From Vibrio maritimus (lineage in GTDB: Bacteria; Pseudomonadota; Gammaproteobacteria; Enterobacterales; Vibrionaceae), in contig BBMT01000008.1 in the NCBI GenBank assembly GCA_000755425.1, forward strand, positions 62,001-126,000: a stretch of DNA of 64,000 bases, read 5' to 3'. The stretch's first letter is position 1. Each line of letters opens with the position of its first letter. Positions 50,654-60,403 of this stretch are shown piece after piece. Made by a program: the position numbers and the translations under genes. The notes below the pieces were generated by a model. It saw only the letters and a program-made list of their open reading frames with translations, had not been told where the DNA came from and ran no database searches.

Positions 50654-53263
50654 ATGTTTAGGATGAACAAGGTCTCGCTCTCTTTAGCGTGCCTAGTGTT
50701 TAGCAGCCATTTGTTTGCTGCTGAACCATATGATGCTACTCAATCATATTCTAGTGGTAGTCAAGTCACTGTAGATGGCACCACCTATGAAGCTAAGTGG
50801 TGGGTTGGGGCAGGTCAAAGTCCGACGGACACTTACGCAAATGAATGGGATTCTCCATGGAAAGTCGTCAGCAGCACCAATCCGTCACCGGAGCCAGAGC
50901 CTTCACCAGAACCAACCCCTGATCCTTCTCCTGAACCAACTCCAGATCCAACGCCTGAGCCAACACCAGACCCTGGCACTCCTCCTCCTCCAAGTGGTGC
51001 GTGTGCTGACTTCAATGTTTACCCAGATTGGACGCAAGGAAACTACGCTACAGCTGGCGACATTATGGTCAACGAAAATGTAGCGTATAAGGCCAACTGG
51101 TGGACGTCTTCCATTCCGGGTAGCGATAGCAGCTGGGCAACACATCTAGATTGTGGTGGTGCCTCTTCTGAGCCAAGTGCAAAACTTGCTTTGCCAAACC
51201 CTCTTGATCCGGTGAGATTGGAAGTCGCTGGATGGCCAAGCCATTTGGTAGTCACAAGTCCTGCTTCTCTTGATGCGCCTGCGAGTCAATATTTTGCAAC
51301 CAATAGTAGTCAAGACCTGGCAGACGTCACTAAGTTGACCAATGCCTTTGTTACACTCATTCAAATCGCTGAAGCGGCGGGGGGCAGCTCGATTGTACTC
51401 ACATCGGATGTTCTTGACTTGGCGACGGCTGACAAAGGGCAAGCGCTTGGCACTATAGCGGTCAAACAAGCACTTACAGCGGCGGTGGCGTCAACCGCCA
51501 GCGCGATTGATGCGAGTGCCATTAGTGCACTGACTGATGATGTTAATGGCTGGGCGCAGGCTCATAACCTTATTATTTCCACTTTAGCGCCTCAGGCGAC
51601 CTTTGGCTGGACATTAACTATTGGTGACTTTGCTTACAACTCTCACTCAGGTAAGCGTGCGGTTTGGAATGCGGCCTCTTCATCCTCTGCAGATTTGCTG
51701 TCAAGCTTTGCACTTTATGACGCAGGCTCGACAACTAAAGCGGACTTTATTGCCTTTACTAAGTCAGCTGACACGCCTGCGCTATCTGATGAGCAGTGGT
51801 ACTACGCCTTAGAGTATGTGAAGCAAGTCTCTGACCACATCCGTACTCCAGCGTTGTTAACCTCTATGCCAACGTCGCAAACGGTCAATTATTTTATGGG
51901 GGACTTGTCTAAACAAGGTCAGCTGCGTAAAGCTGCGCATAGCAATGTGTTTGCGATTTTGTTTGATAGTGAAACTGTAGAACTTACCAATAAGATTGAG
52001 CAGTACCAAACCGCTAAGTTGCCGCTTTACTACGTGGGAGAGAGCATTACCAATGGCCCTCTTACCCGTATCGCTGCACTTAACAGCGAGCTGGCGAGTG
52101 CGGAAAATGCAATGAACAATCAAGCATTCTTGTATGAGGTTTCGCAAGGTAAATGGTCACCTTCGACTGTGTATAAATGGGCGGACTTCCTAGCTGGGCT
52201 TAACTCTATGCACAACGTCGGTGTGGCGGGCAATACATTCTGGCTACTGGACGAGACGGCTGATGACGCGACCAATGCTAAATACGCTAAAGTTGCGATT
52301 GCTGCTTTCCTATCACAAAGTATGCAAGAGACTATTCGTTACAACGCCTGTGATGAGAACAACTGGTCAGAAGTCAGGTACGGCGCTGCGGTTAACTACC
52401 CTATGACGGCAAGTTGTGGTCAGCTAGGTCAGAAATACGCCGATTACGGCATGGATCCGGTGACAGGTATTGATCATCCGTATTCATGTCCGCGCGATCC
52501 TAAGATGGAAGTCAGTGCACTGACCAATGCGAAGTGGTACGGCGCACCAGCTCCAATTTTTGCAGCGCCAGACTCTGTGCTTGCAGAGAAAGGCTTGCTC
52601 GTGAACGGTAATGTTGGCCGCTGGACGAATGATGGTCACTGTATGGAAGTCCCATCGACAGTGGATGGTTCTCAACAAGTGTGGGAGCGCGCGGACTGTA
52701 AAGTTTATGAAGGTCAGAAGGCGGGTAAGTTTATTTGGGATGGCAGCGATACGACTGGAACGGTTGAAGGCTGTGGTTGGTGGGGACGTGGTGTTATTCA
52801 AACCACAGGTCGCCAAAACTTCGGTACGCTCAACCACTTTATGGGACGCTCGCATGTTGACCCAGATACAGTAGGCACTACAGTGAATGGTGTGGTGGTG
52901 GAAGCACCTCCGGCCAATCCTCTTTACGCGGATCTAGATTTCTGTTCAAACCCAGGCTTGATCTGTAGTTCAGAGGAGAATCGCGAAATCAAATGGATTG
53001 CAGGTCTGTTCTACTGGGTCTCTTCGGTTCAAACCTACAATGATGAAGGTGGTCCGTACGCGGCTTGGAACTATCATACTGAGCTTAAGAAATATGTAGA
53101 CGGCGGAATGCAAGGCACTGAGTTTATCGATGCGGTGTCAGGTATTGTTAATCGTGGTTGTCCAGATAGTACTTGCCCGGTGAGTGGTAAAGTTCACGCT
53201 GTGAAAGAGCGTCAGGACAACTTTAAGCTGGTATTGCAAACGCTAGGGTTGAATCCACAATAA
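50654..53263 (+). CDS. Secreted GH19 chitinase with two CBM5/12 domains
   Basis: The ATG at 50654 follows AAAGGTAAAATTT and gives the signal peptide MFRMNKVSLSLACLVFSSHLFA in part. Then: a chitin-binding domain (EAKWWVGAGQSP), a PEPSPEPTPDP linker, a second one (YKANWWTSSIPGSDSSWA), a long middle region of about 280 residues with no motif I recognise, and a C-terminal GH19 domain with the catalytic Glu in SQSMQETIRYNACDEN and the GCGWWGRGVIQTTGRQNFG loop. About 869 residues. It degrades chitin outside the cell. Confidence 0.9.
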   Translation: MFRMNKVSLSLACLVFSSHLFAAEPYDATQSYSSGSQVTVDGTTYEAKWWVGAGQSPTDTYANEWDSPWKVVSSTNPSPEPEPSPEPTPDPSPEPTPDPTPEPTPDPGTPPPPSGACADFNVYPDWTQGNYATAGDIMVNENVAYKANWWTSSIPGSDSSWATHLDCGGASSEPSAKLALPNPLDPVRLEVAGWPSHLVVTSPASLDAPASQYFATNSSQDLADVTKLTNAFVTLIQIAEAAGGSSIVLTSDVLDLATADKGQALGTIAVKQALTAAVASTASAIDASAISALTDDVNGWAQAHNLIISTLAPQATFGWTLTIGDFAYNSHSGKRAVWNAASSSSADLLSSFALYDAGSTTKADFIAFTKSADTPALSDEQWYYALEYVKQVSDHIRTPALLTSMPTSQTVNYFMGDLSKQGQLRKAAHSNVFAILFDSETVELTNKIEQYQTAKLPLYYVGESITNGPLTRIAALNSELASAENAMNNQAFLYEVSQGKWSPSTVYKWADFLAGLNSMHNVGVAGNTFWLLDETADDATNAKYAKVAIAAFLSQSMQETIRYNACDENNWSEVRYGAAVNYPMTASCGQLGQKYADYGMDPVTGIDHPYSCPRDPKMEVSALTNAKWYGAPAPIFAAPDSVLAEKGLLVNGNVGRWTNDGHCMEVPSTVDGSQQVWERADCKVYEGQKAGKFIWDGSDTTGTVEGCGWWGRGVIQTTGRQNFGTLNHFMGRSHVDPDTVGTTVNGVVVEAPPANPLYADLDFCSNPGLICSSEENREIKWIAGLFYWVSSVQTYNDEGGPYAAWNYHTELKKYVDGGMQGTEFIDAVSGIVNRGCPDSTCPVSGKVHAVKERQDNFKLVLQTLGLNPQ

Positions 53264-53278
53264 GGATTCGTATTAATC

Positions 53279-53305
53279 AAAGGCTTCCATTTGGAAGCCT
53301 TTTTT
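53279..53305 (+). terminator. Chitinase terminator
   Basis: AAAGGCTTCC/GGAAGCCTTT stem, ATTT loop, T-run, 16 bases after the stop. Confidence 0.9.
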
Positions 53306-53705
53306 AGTTTTCGTCGGTAACCAACTCGCTATAACCCGTATTTGAATCATACTCACGGACAAAGTGGCGAACTGGATAGTGATGAATCAACAGCTCTGCT
53401 GTTGTATCTATGATGCTTCCTTCGAGAAGGTGTCCACCTAATACTTCTCCATGTTGGTTAGCAACCGAAATATGAATGTGTTGATGATCTAAGGTGAGTG
53501 TGCCCATGATTGAGACGATCTCTAATGGCTCTTCAAGTAATAATGTTCTCTCTGCACCCGCAAGGCGAAGATGTACCTTCGATAAGCAACCAACACAGGA
53601 AGCGATAGCTCCGGCAGTGAGCTTGTGCTGGAGAATGAGCTCAGCAATGGCAAGTTTTAGATCTTGACCGCGAGTCAGTCGAGTAGCAATCAGTGATATC
53701 GTCAT
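53304..53705 (-). CDS. PPC (DUF296) domain protein
   Basis: 133 residues, single plants-and-prokaryotes-conserved domain: LILQHKLTAGAIASCVGCLSKVHLRLAG in part, MGTLTLDHQHIHISVANQ, GGHLLEGSII and an H-P-V-R-H-F end segment. Bacterial members are often annotated as DNA-binding but are trimeric cupin-like folds of unknown role. It converges with the chitinase gene. Confidence 0.8.
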   Translation of the reverse strand: MTISLIATRLTRGQDLKLAIAELILQHKLTAGAIASCVGCLSKVHLRLAGAERTLLLEEPLEIVSIMGTLTLDHQHIHISVANQHGEVLGGHLLEGSIIDTTAELLIHHYPVRHFVREYDSNTGYSELVTDEN

Positions 53706-53866
53706 GGTTAACGCTTAAGTGGCTTCTAAACAGGCGAGACTGTAGCAATTATTGGCGGTAAAAACACCATCAATCGGTGAACTTACAGAGGCTAGTAATA
53801 CCGCTGTGTGTGCCATACGGGTCACAAAACGCACTCTTATTAGAGTAAAAATTCCAGTTCAGGTCT

Positions 53867-54475
53867 ATGGTTACAGATCAGCATTCAAAGATGAGTAATA
53901 ACATGTACCCTTTTTTAAGACTGGCCAAGACCATTTTTCAATCTAATAAGAAGCCAGCCATCAGTTATACCCAACAAGATGAAATCGAATTTCGTTGTCA
54001 TCCATGGGACATAGATATGTTCATGGAGATGAACAACGGCCGCATTCTTACCCTTTATGATTTGGGACGCACGGCGTTATCGGTCAAGTGTGGATTGATG
54101 CGTACTCTCAAACAAAACCGTTGGGGTTTAGTGGTCGCCGGAAGTTCGGTTCGCTATCGTAAGCGCGTGCGTATGTTCGACAAAATCACTATGAAAACCC
54201 AGTGTGTTGCTACTGATGACAAATGGTTCTATCTTGAGCAGTCGATGTGGGTGAAAGGACACCCTTGTTCTTCAGTTTTGATTCGTGCAGGTGTCACCTC
54301 GAAAAATGGCATTGTAACTCCTCAGCAAGTGATTGATGCTGCGGGCGAACAGCCAATGACAAGTGATATTCCAATGTGGGTGCAAGAGTGGATAGATTCG
54401 GAGCAGCATCGTCCATGGCCGCCAACCGCTTACGAAGGTGTGGGTGATTCACAAGTTCAAGTGAGCGAGCAGTAA
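53867..54475 (+). CDS. Hotdog-fold thioesterase
   Basis: About 202 residues. The hotdog helix and strand pattern is seen in CHPWDIDMFMEMNNGRILTLYDLGRT and GLVVAGSSVRYRKRVRMFDKI; these are typical of 4HBT_2/FcbC-like acyl-CoA thioesterases. The start may be ATG 53867 or a later Met (53891 or 53903). A terminator follows directly. Substrate unknown. Confidence 0.75.
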   Translation: MVTDQHSKMSNNMYPFLRLAKTIFQSNKKPAISYTQQDEIEFRCHPWDIDMFMEMNNGRILTLYDLGRTALSVKCGLMRTLKQNRWGLVVAGSSVRYRKRVRMFDKITMKTQCVATDDKWFYLEQSMWVKGHPCSSVLIRAGVTSKNGIVTPQQVIDAAGEQPMTSDIPMWVQEWIDSEQHRPWPPTAYEGVGDSQVQVSEQ

Positions 54476-54498
54476 AGGCCAGTAGACTGGCCTTTTTC
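54474..54498 (+). terminator. Thioesterase-gene terminator
   Basis: AAAGGCCAGT-AGA-CTGGCCTTTTT, overlapping the stop codon and lying between convergent genes. Confidence 0.85.
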
Positions 54499-54518
54499 TA
54501 TTTGACTAGTCTGTTCAG

Positions 54519-55161
54519 CTATGTGGCGTCGCTTTGATTCTCAGGGGACGCTCTCTGAAAGGCGTCGAGCTCATTAAGCCTGCCCGCTATTTCATCTATG
54601 TTCGGGTAGGTCGACATATCGACACCGAAGCGCTGAGCGTTGTATACCTGCGGCACTAAACAGACATCAACAAGACTCACTTTATTTCCAACACAATAGT
54701 CACCACGAATCGGTGTTAATTTTTGCTCTAGTGCGCTAAAGCCTTTGCTAATCCAATGTTGCATCCAGCGCACTTTATCTTGCTCATCGATATCAAACTG
54801 TTGGTGTAAGTGTTGAATCACTCTCAGGTTGTTGATTGGATGAATGTCGATTGCAATGTCCTGAGCCAGTGCTTTCACCAGATAACGCTGCTTACCCTCA
54901 CTCGGTGTCAATCTTAGTCCTGGATAGCGTTCATCCAAGTAATCGATGATGGTCAGTGATTGATTGAGTGTGATTTCACCATCAACCAGTAGTGGCACCA
55001 GTTCATTCGGGTTGAGTGCGGTGTAGTCGGGCGAGTGTTGTTGCCCCCATCTTTGATGAGATTTATCGGTACGGACTGAAACGAAATGCCTTTTAGGTTT
55101 AACGCTATCCGTACCCGATAAGCGGCCGATGACCGCCAGTAGTCATACAGAATCAAATCAT
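54519..55161 (-). CDS. maiA: Maleylacetoacetate isomerase (two frameshifts)
   Basis: GST-fold protein of about 215 residues. Start at 55161 (GAGGG just upstream) once one T is restored at 55155-55157, giving MILILYDYWRSSAAYRVRIAL; the SSAAYRVRIAL motif is the glutathione-binding signature of this family. A second base is lost in the C-run at 55044-55048 (KDGGQQHSPDYTALNPNEL when restored). It isomerises maleylacetoacetate to fumarylacetoacetate with glutathione. Last gene of the hppD-hmgA-fah-maiA operon. Confidence 0.88.
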
Positions 55162-55166
55162 GACCC

Positions 55167-56177
55167 TCAATATTTCTCGACTGTTTGCTCAATCGCGCCA
55201 AAGATAGATTGGCCACTATCATCCAGCATTTCTATTTTGATGCTGTCGCCAAAGCGCATAAATGATGTGGTTGGTTGACCATCGCGAATAGTTTCAATCA
55301 TTCGTCTCTCTGCAATACATGAATATCCAACGCCACCTTCTTCAATGGATGTGCCGTATTCGGTGCCTTGCTTGTTCGAGACTGTGCCAGAGCCGACGAT
55401 GCAGCCAGCTGATAACGGTCTTGTTTTCGCTGCGTGGGCAACGAGTTCGGCAAAATCGAATGTCATGTCAACGCCCGCATTTGGATGCCCGAATGGTTCA
55501 CGGTTGTAGTGCGAGATCAGTGGCAGGTGAACCTTACTATCGTGCCATGCTTTGCCAAGTTCGTCGGGCGTGACAGCAACTGGCGAAAATGCCGATGAAG
55601 GTTTGGATTGAAAGAAGCCGAATCCTTTAGCAAGCTCTCCTGGAATGAGTCCACGCAATGACACGTCGTTGACGAGCATTAGCAGTCGGATTGAGTCGTG
55701 CGCTTGCTCGGAACTTGCTCCCATCGGGACGTCATCGGTAATGACGGCGACTTCGCCCTCAAAGTCGATGCCCCACTGTTCACTTTCCATAGCAATAGGT
55801 GCGCGCGGTGCCAAGAAGGTGTCGGAACCACCTTGGTACATAAGAGGGTCGGTCCAAAAGCTCTCTGGTATTTCTGCGCCGCGTGCTTTGCGAACCAGTT
55901 CTACGTGATTGACATAAGCCGAGCCATCCGCCCATTGATAGGCGCGCGGCAGAGGAGACTCGCATTGTGACTGCTCAAATGGCATGGCTTGCAGCAAAAT
56001 GCCTTGGTTAAGGCCAAGGTAAACTTCGTTGAGAAGAGGCTCAAGTTGTTGCCAGTTATCGAGAGCGGCTTGCAGAGTTGAGGCTATTTCAGGCACGGCA
56101 ATACATTGGCTGAGGTCGCGACTGACGACAACCAACTGGCCGTCGCGGGTGTTGTTGTTAAGTGTTGCTAGTTTCAT
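55167..56177 (-). CDS. fahA: Fumarylacetoacetate hydrolase
   Basis: About 336 residues, start at 56177 (MKLATLNN) after CAGGGAATTGAT. The FAH metal-site residues are seen in GIDFEGEVAVITDDVPMG, VNDVSLRG and the SAGCIVGSGTVSNKQG segment. It cleaves fumarylacetoacetate to fumarate and acetoacetate. It begins one base after the hmgA stop and ends six bases before maiA. Confidence 0.9.
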   Translation of the reverse strand: MKLATLNNNTRDGQLVVVSRDLSQCIAVPEIASTLQAALDNWQQLEPLLNEVYLGLNQGILLQAMPFEQSQCESPLPRAYQWADGSAYVNHVELVRKARGAEIPESFWTDPLMYQGGSDTFLAPRAPIAMESEQWGIDFEGEVAVITDDVPMGASSEQAHDSIRLLMLVNDVSLRGLIPGELAKGFGFFQSKPSSAFSPVAVTPDELGKAWHDSKVHLPLISHYNREPFGHPNAGVDMTFDFAELVAHAAKTRPLSAGCIVGSGTVSNKQGTEYGTSIEEGGVGYSCIAERRMIETIRDGQPTTSFMRFGDSIKIEMLDDSGQSIFGAIEQTVEKY

Positions 56178-56178
56178 A

Positions 56179-57310
56179 TCAATTCCCTGCTTTCCAGCTG
56201 TAAACGTATTCGCGGTTTTCCACCGCCTCGGCTTCGACACTGTGCTCGAGCGCATTGCGCGTATCTATCATTACTGCGACTTCATCGGTAAAGGTTTTCT
56301 TAGCTTCCAGCCCGGCTTTGAATGCTTTAGGGTGTGGGCCGTGTGTGAACCCAGCAGGGTGGAACGTCATCATGCCCGCTTCGATGTTATCTCGACTGAA
56401 GAAGTCTCCAGCGTGGTAAAACAGCACTTCATCGTAGTCATCATTGTTGTGGTAGAACGGAACTTTCAGTGCACCGGGATCGCTCTCAATAGGTCTTGGT
56501 ACGAAGGTGCAGACCACAAACCCATTGCCGACGAACGTCGTATGCGCTGAAGGTGGTAAGTGATAGCGATGAGACATCAGCGGTCTGATGTCTCGCCAGT
56601 TGAGCTTAAGTACCGATAAGTCTCCGTGCCAGCCAATCGCATCCAGTGGGTTAAACGGATAAGTGATGGTGTTGATTTTGTTGCAGCGCTTGAGTGAAAC
56701 CGTGGTTTGCTCTTCACTGTATTGCGCCTTGAAGCGTTCATTAATCGCAGGTGCTTCAAGTACCGCTGGGTCAAATACGGCGTGCTGACCAACGATGCCT
56801 TTTTCTGGAAGTGCGTAGCTGAGCCGGTGTTTTCTATCATTAAGATGAACATCGGCGCTTTAGGTTCTAGTCGCCAGTTGGTTGAGCGAGGGATCAGTAC
56901 GTAATCGCCTTCTTCAATTTCAAGATGGCCATAGTCACAATAAAGATCTGCGCTGCTTGGTGAATGAATAGCAGCTCATCACCGTCGCCGTTACGAGCAA
57001 GACCTGACATTTTTTCTGCTAGCTTCCAGATTCGCACTTTACATTCGCGATTTTCCAGTACGCTCGGGGCAGCCCAGGGCGACGATTGGTGAGCAGACTC
57101 AACATGGTTGAGGTTGAACGCACGTGGCTTGAGCTCACCTTCCCATTCAGACCAGCCAGTTGGTGCATGTTGGTGGTGAAAGTGGCTAGCAGGACCAAAG
57201 AAACCCTCTCGACCTGCTTCTCGCTCATAAATCGCCTCGTCAGGAAAGTCAGCATGAGCCTGCTTCGAATAGGTTCCCTCGCGATGAGGGAACGTTGGCC
57301 ATTTACGCAT
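56179..57310 (-). CDS. hmgA: Homogentisate 1,2-dioxygenase (two frameshifts)
   Basis: About 378 residues. The iron ligands His and Glu are in the C-terminal cupin (HPAGFTHGPHP and DYDEVLFYHAGDFF). The frame is lost near 56956 (LFIHQGSADLYCDYGHLEIEEGDY when restored, in parts) and near 56817 (GSAYALPEKGIVGQHAVFDP when restored). Ring-opens homogentisate. The start overlaps the hppD stop by eight bases. If the indels were real, the cell would accumulate homogentisate and make brown pyomelanin; the window-wide indel pattern argues they are not. Confidence 0.9.
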
Positions 57311-58388
57311 TATCGGTTACCTCGTTTAATACGCCGCGGCGGATTTGATCTTCTTCAATCGACTCAAACAGCGCTTTAAAGTTGCCTTCCCCAAAGCCTT
57401 CGTTGCCTTTGCGTTGAATGATTTCAAAAAACACTGGGCCAATAACGGTTTGAGTAAAGATCTGCAGCAAAATGCCGTCTTTCATAGGCGCGCCATCAAT
57501 AAGGATGCGCAGATCTTGTAAGCGAGTGACATCTTCGCCATGTCCTTCAACACGAGCGTCGACTTTTTCGTAGTAGGTGTCTGGTGTTGGCATAAAGTCC
57601 ATACCGCGGTCGCGCAGCGTTTGAACCGTCTGATAGATATCGTCAGTGGTCAGTGCGATGTGCTGGATACCTTCGCCGTTGTATTCACGAATGAATTCTT
57701 CGATCTGCGATTTGTCGTCAGAAGATTCGTTGATAGGGATGCGGATTTTGCCACAAGGTGCTGTCATTGCGCGGCTAACCAGTCCGGTGAGTTTGCCCTC
57801 GATGTCGAAGTAGCGGATCTCTCGGAAGTTACCGATACGCTCATAAAAGCCAGACCAGACATCCATGTTGCCTTGCTTAACGTTGTGAGTCAGATGGTCA
57901 AGCTCGTAAAGACCCACATCTTGCTCGGCTAGGCGTTTTTGTGCATCTGGATAGAACTTAAAATCTACATCGTAGATGCTGCTACTACCGTAGCGGTCGA
58001 CAAAGTAAAGCAGACTTTCACCGATGCCGTAGATCGCAGGAATGCTCAACTCCATAGGTCCGATTTCGGTGACATATTGCTCTCCACCATTTTCCAGAGC
58101 ATGTGCCATTGCTTTCGCTGCGTCTTCCACTCGAAACGCCATACCACAAACCGACGGACCGTGAATACGCGCAAACTCTTCTGCTTGGCTGTGTGGCTGC
58201 GCGTTGACGATAAAGTTGATGTCTCCCTGACGATATAACCAAGCTTCTTTTGAGCGGTGCTTAGCAATCTCTGCAAACCCTAGCGAGTCTAAGAGGCGTT
58301 TTAGGTCGTTAATACCGTCGTCAGTCGCCGCTGTGTATTCAACGAATTCAAAGCCATCGGTTCCAAGAGGGTTGAAGTTGATAGTCAT
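57303..58388 (-). CDS. hppD: 4-hydroxyphenylpyruvate dioxygenase
   Basis: 361 residues from ATG 58388 (AAGGA seven bases upstream). The iron ligands are the His in ELDHLTHNV, the His in IQHIALTTDDI and the Glu in VFFEIIQRKGNEGFGEGNFKALF in part. It converts 4-hydroxyphenylpyruvate from tyrosine to homogentisate. First gene of the homogentisate operon. A partial TyrR-like box lies about 260 bases upstream. Confidence 0.93.
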   Translation of the reverse strand: MTINFNPLGTDGFEFVEYTAATDDGINDLKRLLDSLGFAEIAKHRSKEAWLYRQGDINFIVNAQPHSQAEEFARIHGPSVCGMAFRVEDAAKAMAHALENGGEQYVTEIGPMELSIPAIYGIGESLLYFVDRYGSSSIYDVDFKFYPDAQKRLAEQDVGLYELDHLTHNVKQGNMDVWSGFYERIGNFREIRYFDIEGKLTGLVSRAMTAPCGKIRIPINESSDDKSQIEEFIREYNGEGIQHIALTTDDIYQTVQTLRDRGMDFMPTPDTYYEKVDARVEGHGEDVTRLQDLRILIDGAPMKDGILLQIFTQTVIGPVFFEIIQRKGNEGFGEGNFKALFESIEEDQIRRGVLNEVTDNA

Positions 58389-58736
58389 GGTCATTTCCTT
58401 TTGATAGTCAAACGGTCTCCTTCGTTGGAAGACCTTGTTGTAGGGTGTTGACTTAAATTTGAGCAAAGTTGAAGGAAAAGGGAATAGGGTCAATGCGTTA
58501 GACAAAAACTCAGTTGATGAATTCGTCGTGTAACAAATTTGCTACAAATGAGTTGGCGTGTTCGTGGATGAGTATTTTTGTTGGTTAAGGTGTTGAAATA
58601 TTTGAGATGTTTAATAGCTAAGGAAGAGAGGTGTAGAATAGATAGGTGTAAATGAAATGTTAAAAAAGTAAAGCTGGTTGTACACCTAATCTGATAAGAG
58701 GGAACCTTATAAAACTAGGCGCAAGCACCAAAGGAA
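58389..58736. other. Intergenic region upstream of hppD, 348 bp
   Basis: Contains TGTAAA-N6-GTTAAA at 58647-58664, a weak match (10 of 12) to the TyrR box TGTAAA-N6-TTTACA, and otherwise AT-rich sequence. The hppD promoter must be here. Confidence 0.4.
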
Positions 58737-58768
58737 CAAAAAGTGGAGCCGTTTGTTTGGCTCCACTC
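58737..58768 (-). terminator. Terminator after the Dcu-type transporter gene
   Basis: AGTGGAGCC/GGCTCCACT stem with an eight-base loop; on the minus strand it is followed by TTTTT. It lies 25 bases after the transporter stop. Confidence 0.85.
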
Positions 58769-58792
58769 ATTTTGTGCTGTTTGTTTGGGTCT

Positions 58793-60212
58793 TTACGCTA
58801 ATTTTAGCGTTTCACTGCTCATACGATTCATGTAGCTGTTTACCGCAAACGCCAGTCCAGTGACGGCGATTGCCCACAACCAGATAGGTAGTACACCCGT
58901 CGATATCGCATAACCAATTGCTGTCGCGGTGATCACGCCAATGAAGCCGGGGATCAGGAAGCTGTGGTTAAGGATGTACTTACCAATCTTAGTGGTACCA
59001 GAGCGGTCAAAAGTAATCGCTGCTAGATCCGATGGATAGAATGGGAAGAAGTAGTAAGCGTAACAAGCTGGAAGTACACCAATTAAGACTTCCGCTGGAA
59101 TGCCTAGCGCAAAACCGAGAGGTAGCATGATGGTGAGCACCGCAGCTTGGCTCTTAAGGAACACAGAAGACACGTACATGGCGATCGCGAAGGTCCAAGG
59201 ATGCGATTTCACTACGTCTTCAACTAGACTGATGATGTAAGGCTTGTTATAAGCAATGATGGTGTCACTCATCCAGGCAATACCAAAGATGATGATGACC
59301 GCACTCATACCGGCAATGAACACATTGGTATTGACGATTTTCTTAGGATCCACATTCGTGGTGAGCAAAATAATGGCGCCCACAGATAGCATTAAGAATT
59401 GCAAGGCGGTGGAGGTACTAACCCCATCTGGTAGTAGGCCGAGATCTTTACCGAACATGGCGACACAGATTACGGTCAGGATACCAAGTAGGAAGACGGT
59501 CAGGCCGCGCTTAGCTGTCTGACTTTCTTTGATGCCTGCTTCACCTGTGCTCGCTTCGCTCGTATCGATAAGCTGAGCTTTGAACTGGGGATCTTTCATG
59601 CGCTCAAGAAACTCTGGATCATCGTTTAGCTCTTTACCACGTTTCAAGCTCCACGTTGCCGCAATTAATACACCAGTTAAAGTAGCTGGGATAGTGACCA
59701 TCAAAACCTGACCCAAGGTGATGTCGAGATTATTGGTCGCTGCTGTCGCCATGACTACCGCTGCTGCCGCCGCAATAGGCTCGCAGTGATACCCATTTGA
59801 GATGCGACTGTCGCAATGGCCATAGGACGTTCAGGGCGAATACCACGCTTAATACTGACGTCATAAATAACCGGTAGTAGTGGATACACCGAGTGACCCG
59901 TACCGACCATTACTGTTAGTGAATAAGTACACAAAGGCCCTAAGAAGACCACTTTAGATGGGTGCTTACGAAGCAATTTTTCAGCGTATTGGACTAGTAG
60001 TTTTAGGCCGCCTGTTGCTTCAAGTGTTGCTGAGGCCGCAACAACTGCAAGAATGATGAGCATAACGCCAATAGGAGCGTACCGGGAGCAATGCCAAAGA
60101 AGAAACTAAGAATGGAAACGCCTAAGCCACCAAGTAGACCAAAGGCAATACCACCATAACGAATACCGACAAAAATGACTGCCAGAAGCAGCAGCATGTG
60201 AACATAAAACAT
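58793..60212 (-). CDS. DcuA/DcuB-type C4-dicarboxylate antiporter (two frameshifts)
   Basis: About 474 residues, 10-12 membrane segments. Family features: IRYGGIAFGLLGGLGVSILSFFFGI at the start in part, GTPPIGVMLIILAVVAASATLEATGG (restored), TYSLTVMVGTGHSVYPLLPVIYDVSIKRGIRPERP and YYFFPFYPSDLAAI. Bases were lost near 60077 and 59778. AAGGAG precedes the ATG. Such proteins exchange fumarate, succinate, malate or aspartate. Its place beside a fumarate-producing operon, in the same direction, suggests fumarate or succinate export, but co-transcription is not shown. Confidence 0.85.
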
Positions 60213-60369
60213 AACGACTCCTTATAATAGCGACAGAGTTATTATTCATTTGCATGCATTGTGAAATACTGATCTAGATGCGGAAAACCTTGTAAATTCG
60301 AATGGGTATGTAAAATTGTACACAGGGTCACATTGTTGCGAGTGAGATCAATATGTGACTGAAATGAAA

Positions 60370-60399
60370 CAAAAAAGCGGAGCACAAAGCTCCGCTTTG
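60370..60399 (-). terminator. ABC exporter terminator
   Basis: AAAGCGGAGC/GCTCCGCTTT stem with a five-base loop and T-run on the minus strand, about five bases after the restored stop of the ABC gene. Confidence 0.85.
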
Positions 60400-60403
60400 T
60401 GAT

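Noticed and set aside
50880..50990. Repeated PEPTPDP-coding DNA as a possible CRISPR or tandem repeat element
   Set aside because: It is the proline-rich linker of the chitinase; imperfect, in frame, no spacers.
56029..56550. 173-codon plus-strand frame over fahA/hmgA
   Set aside because: Antisense to two pathway enzymes and spans their junction.
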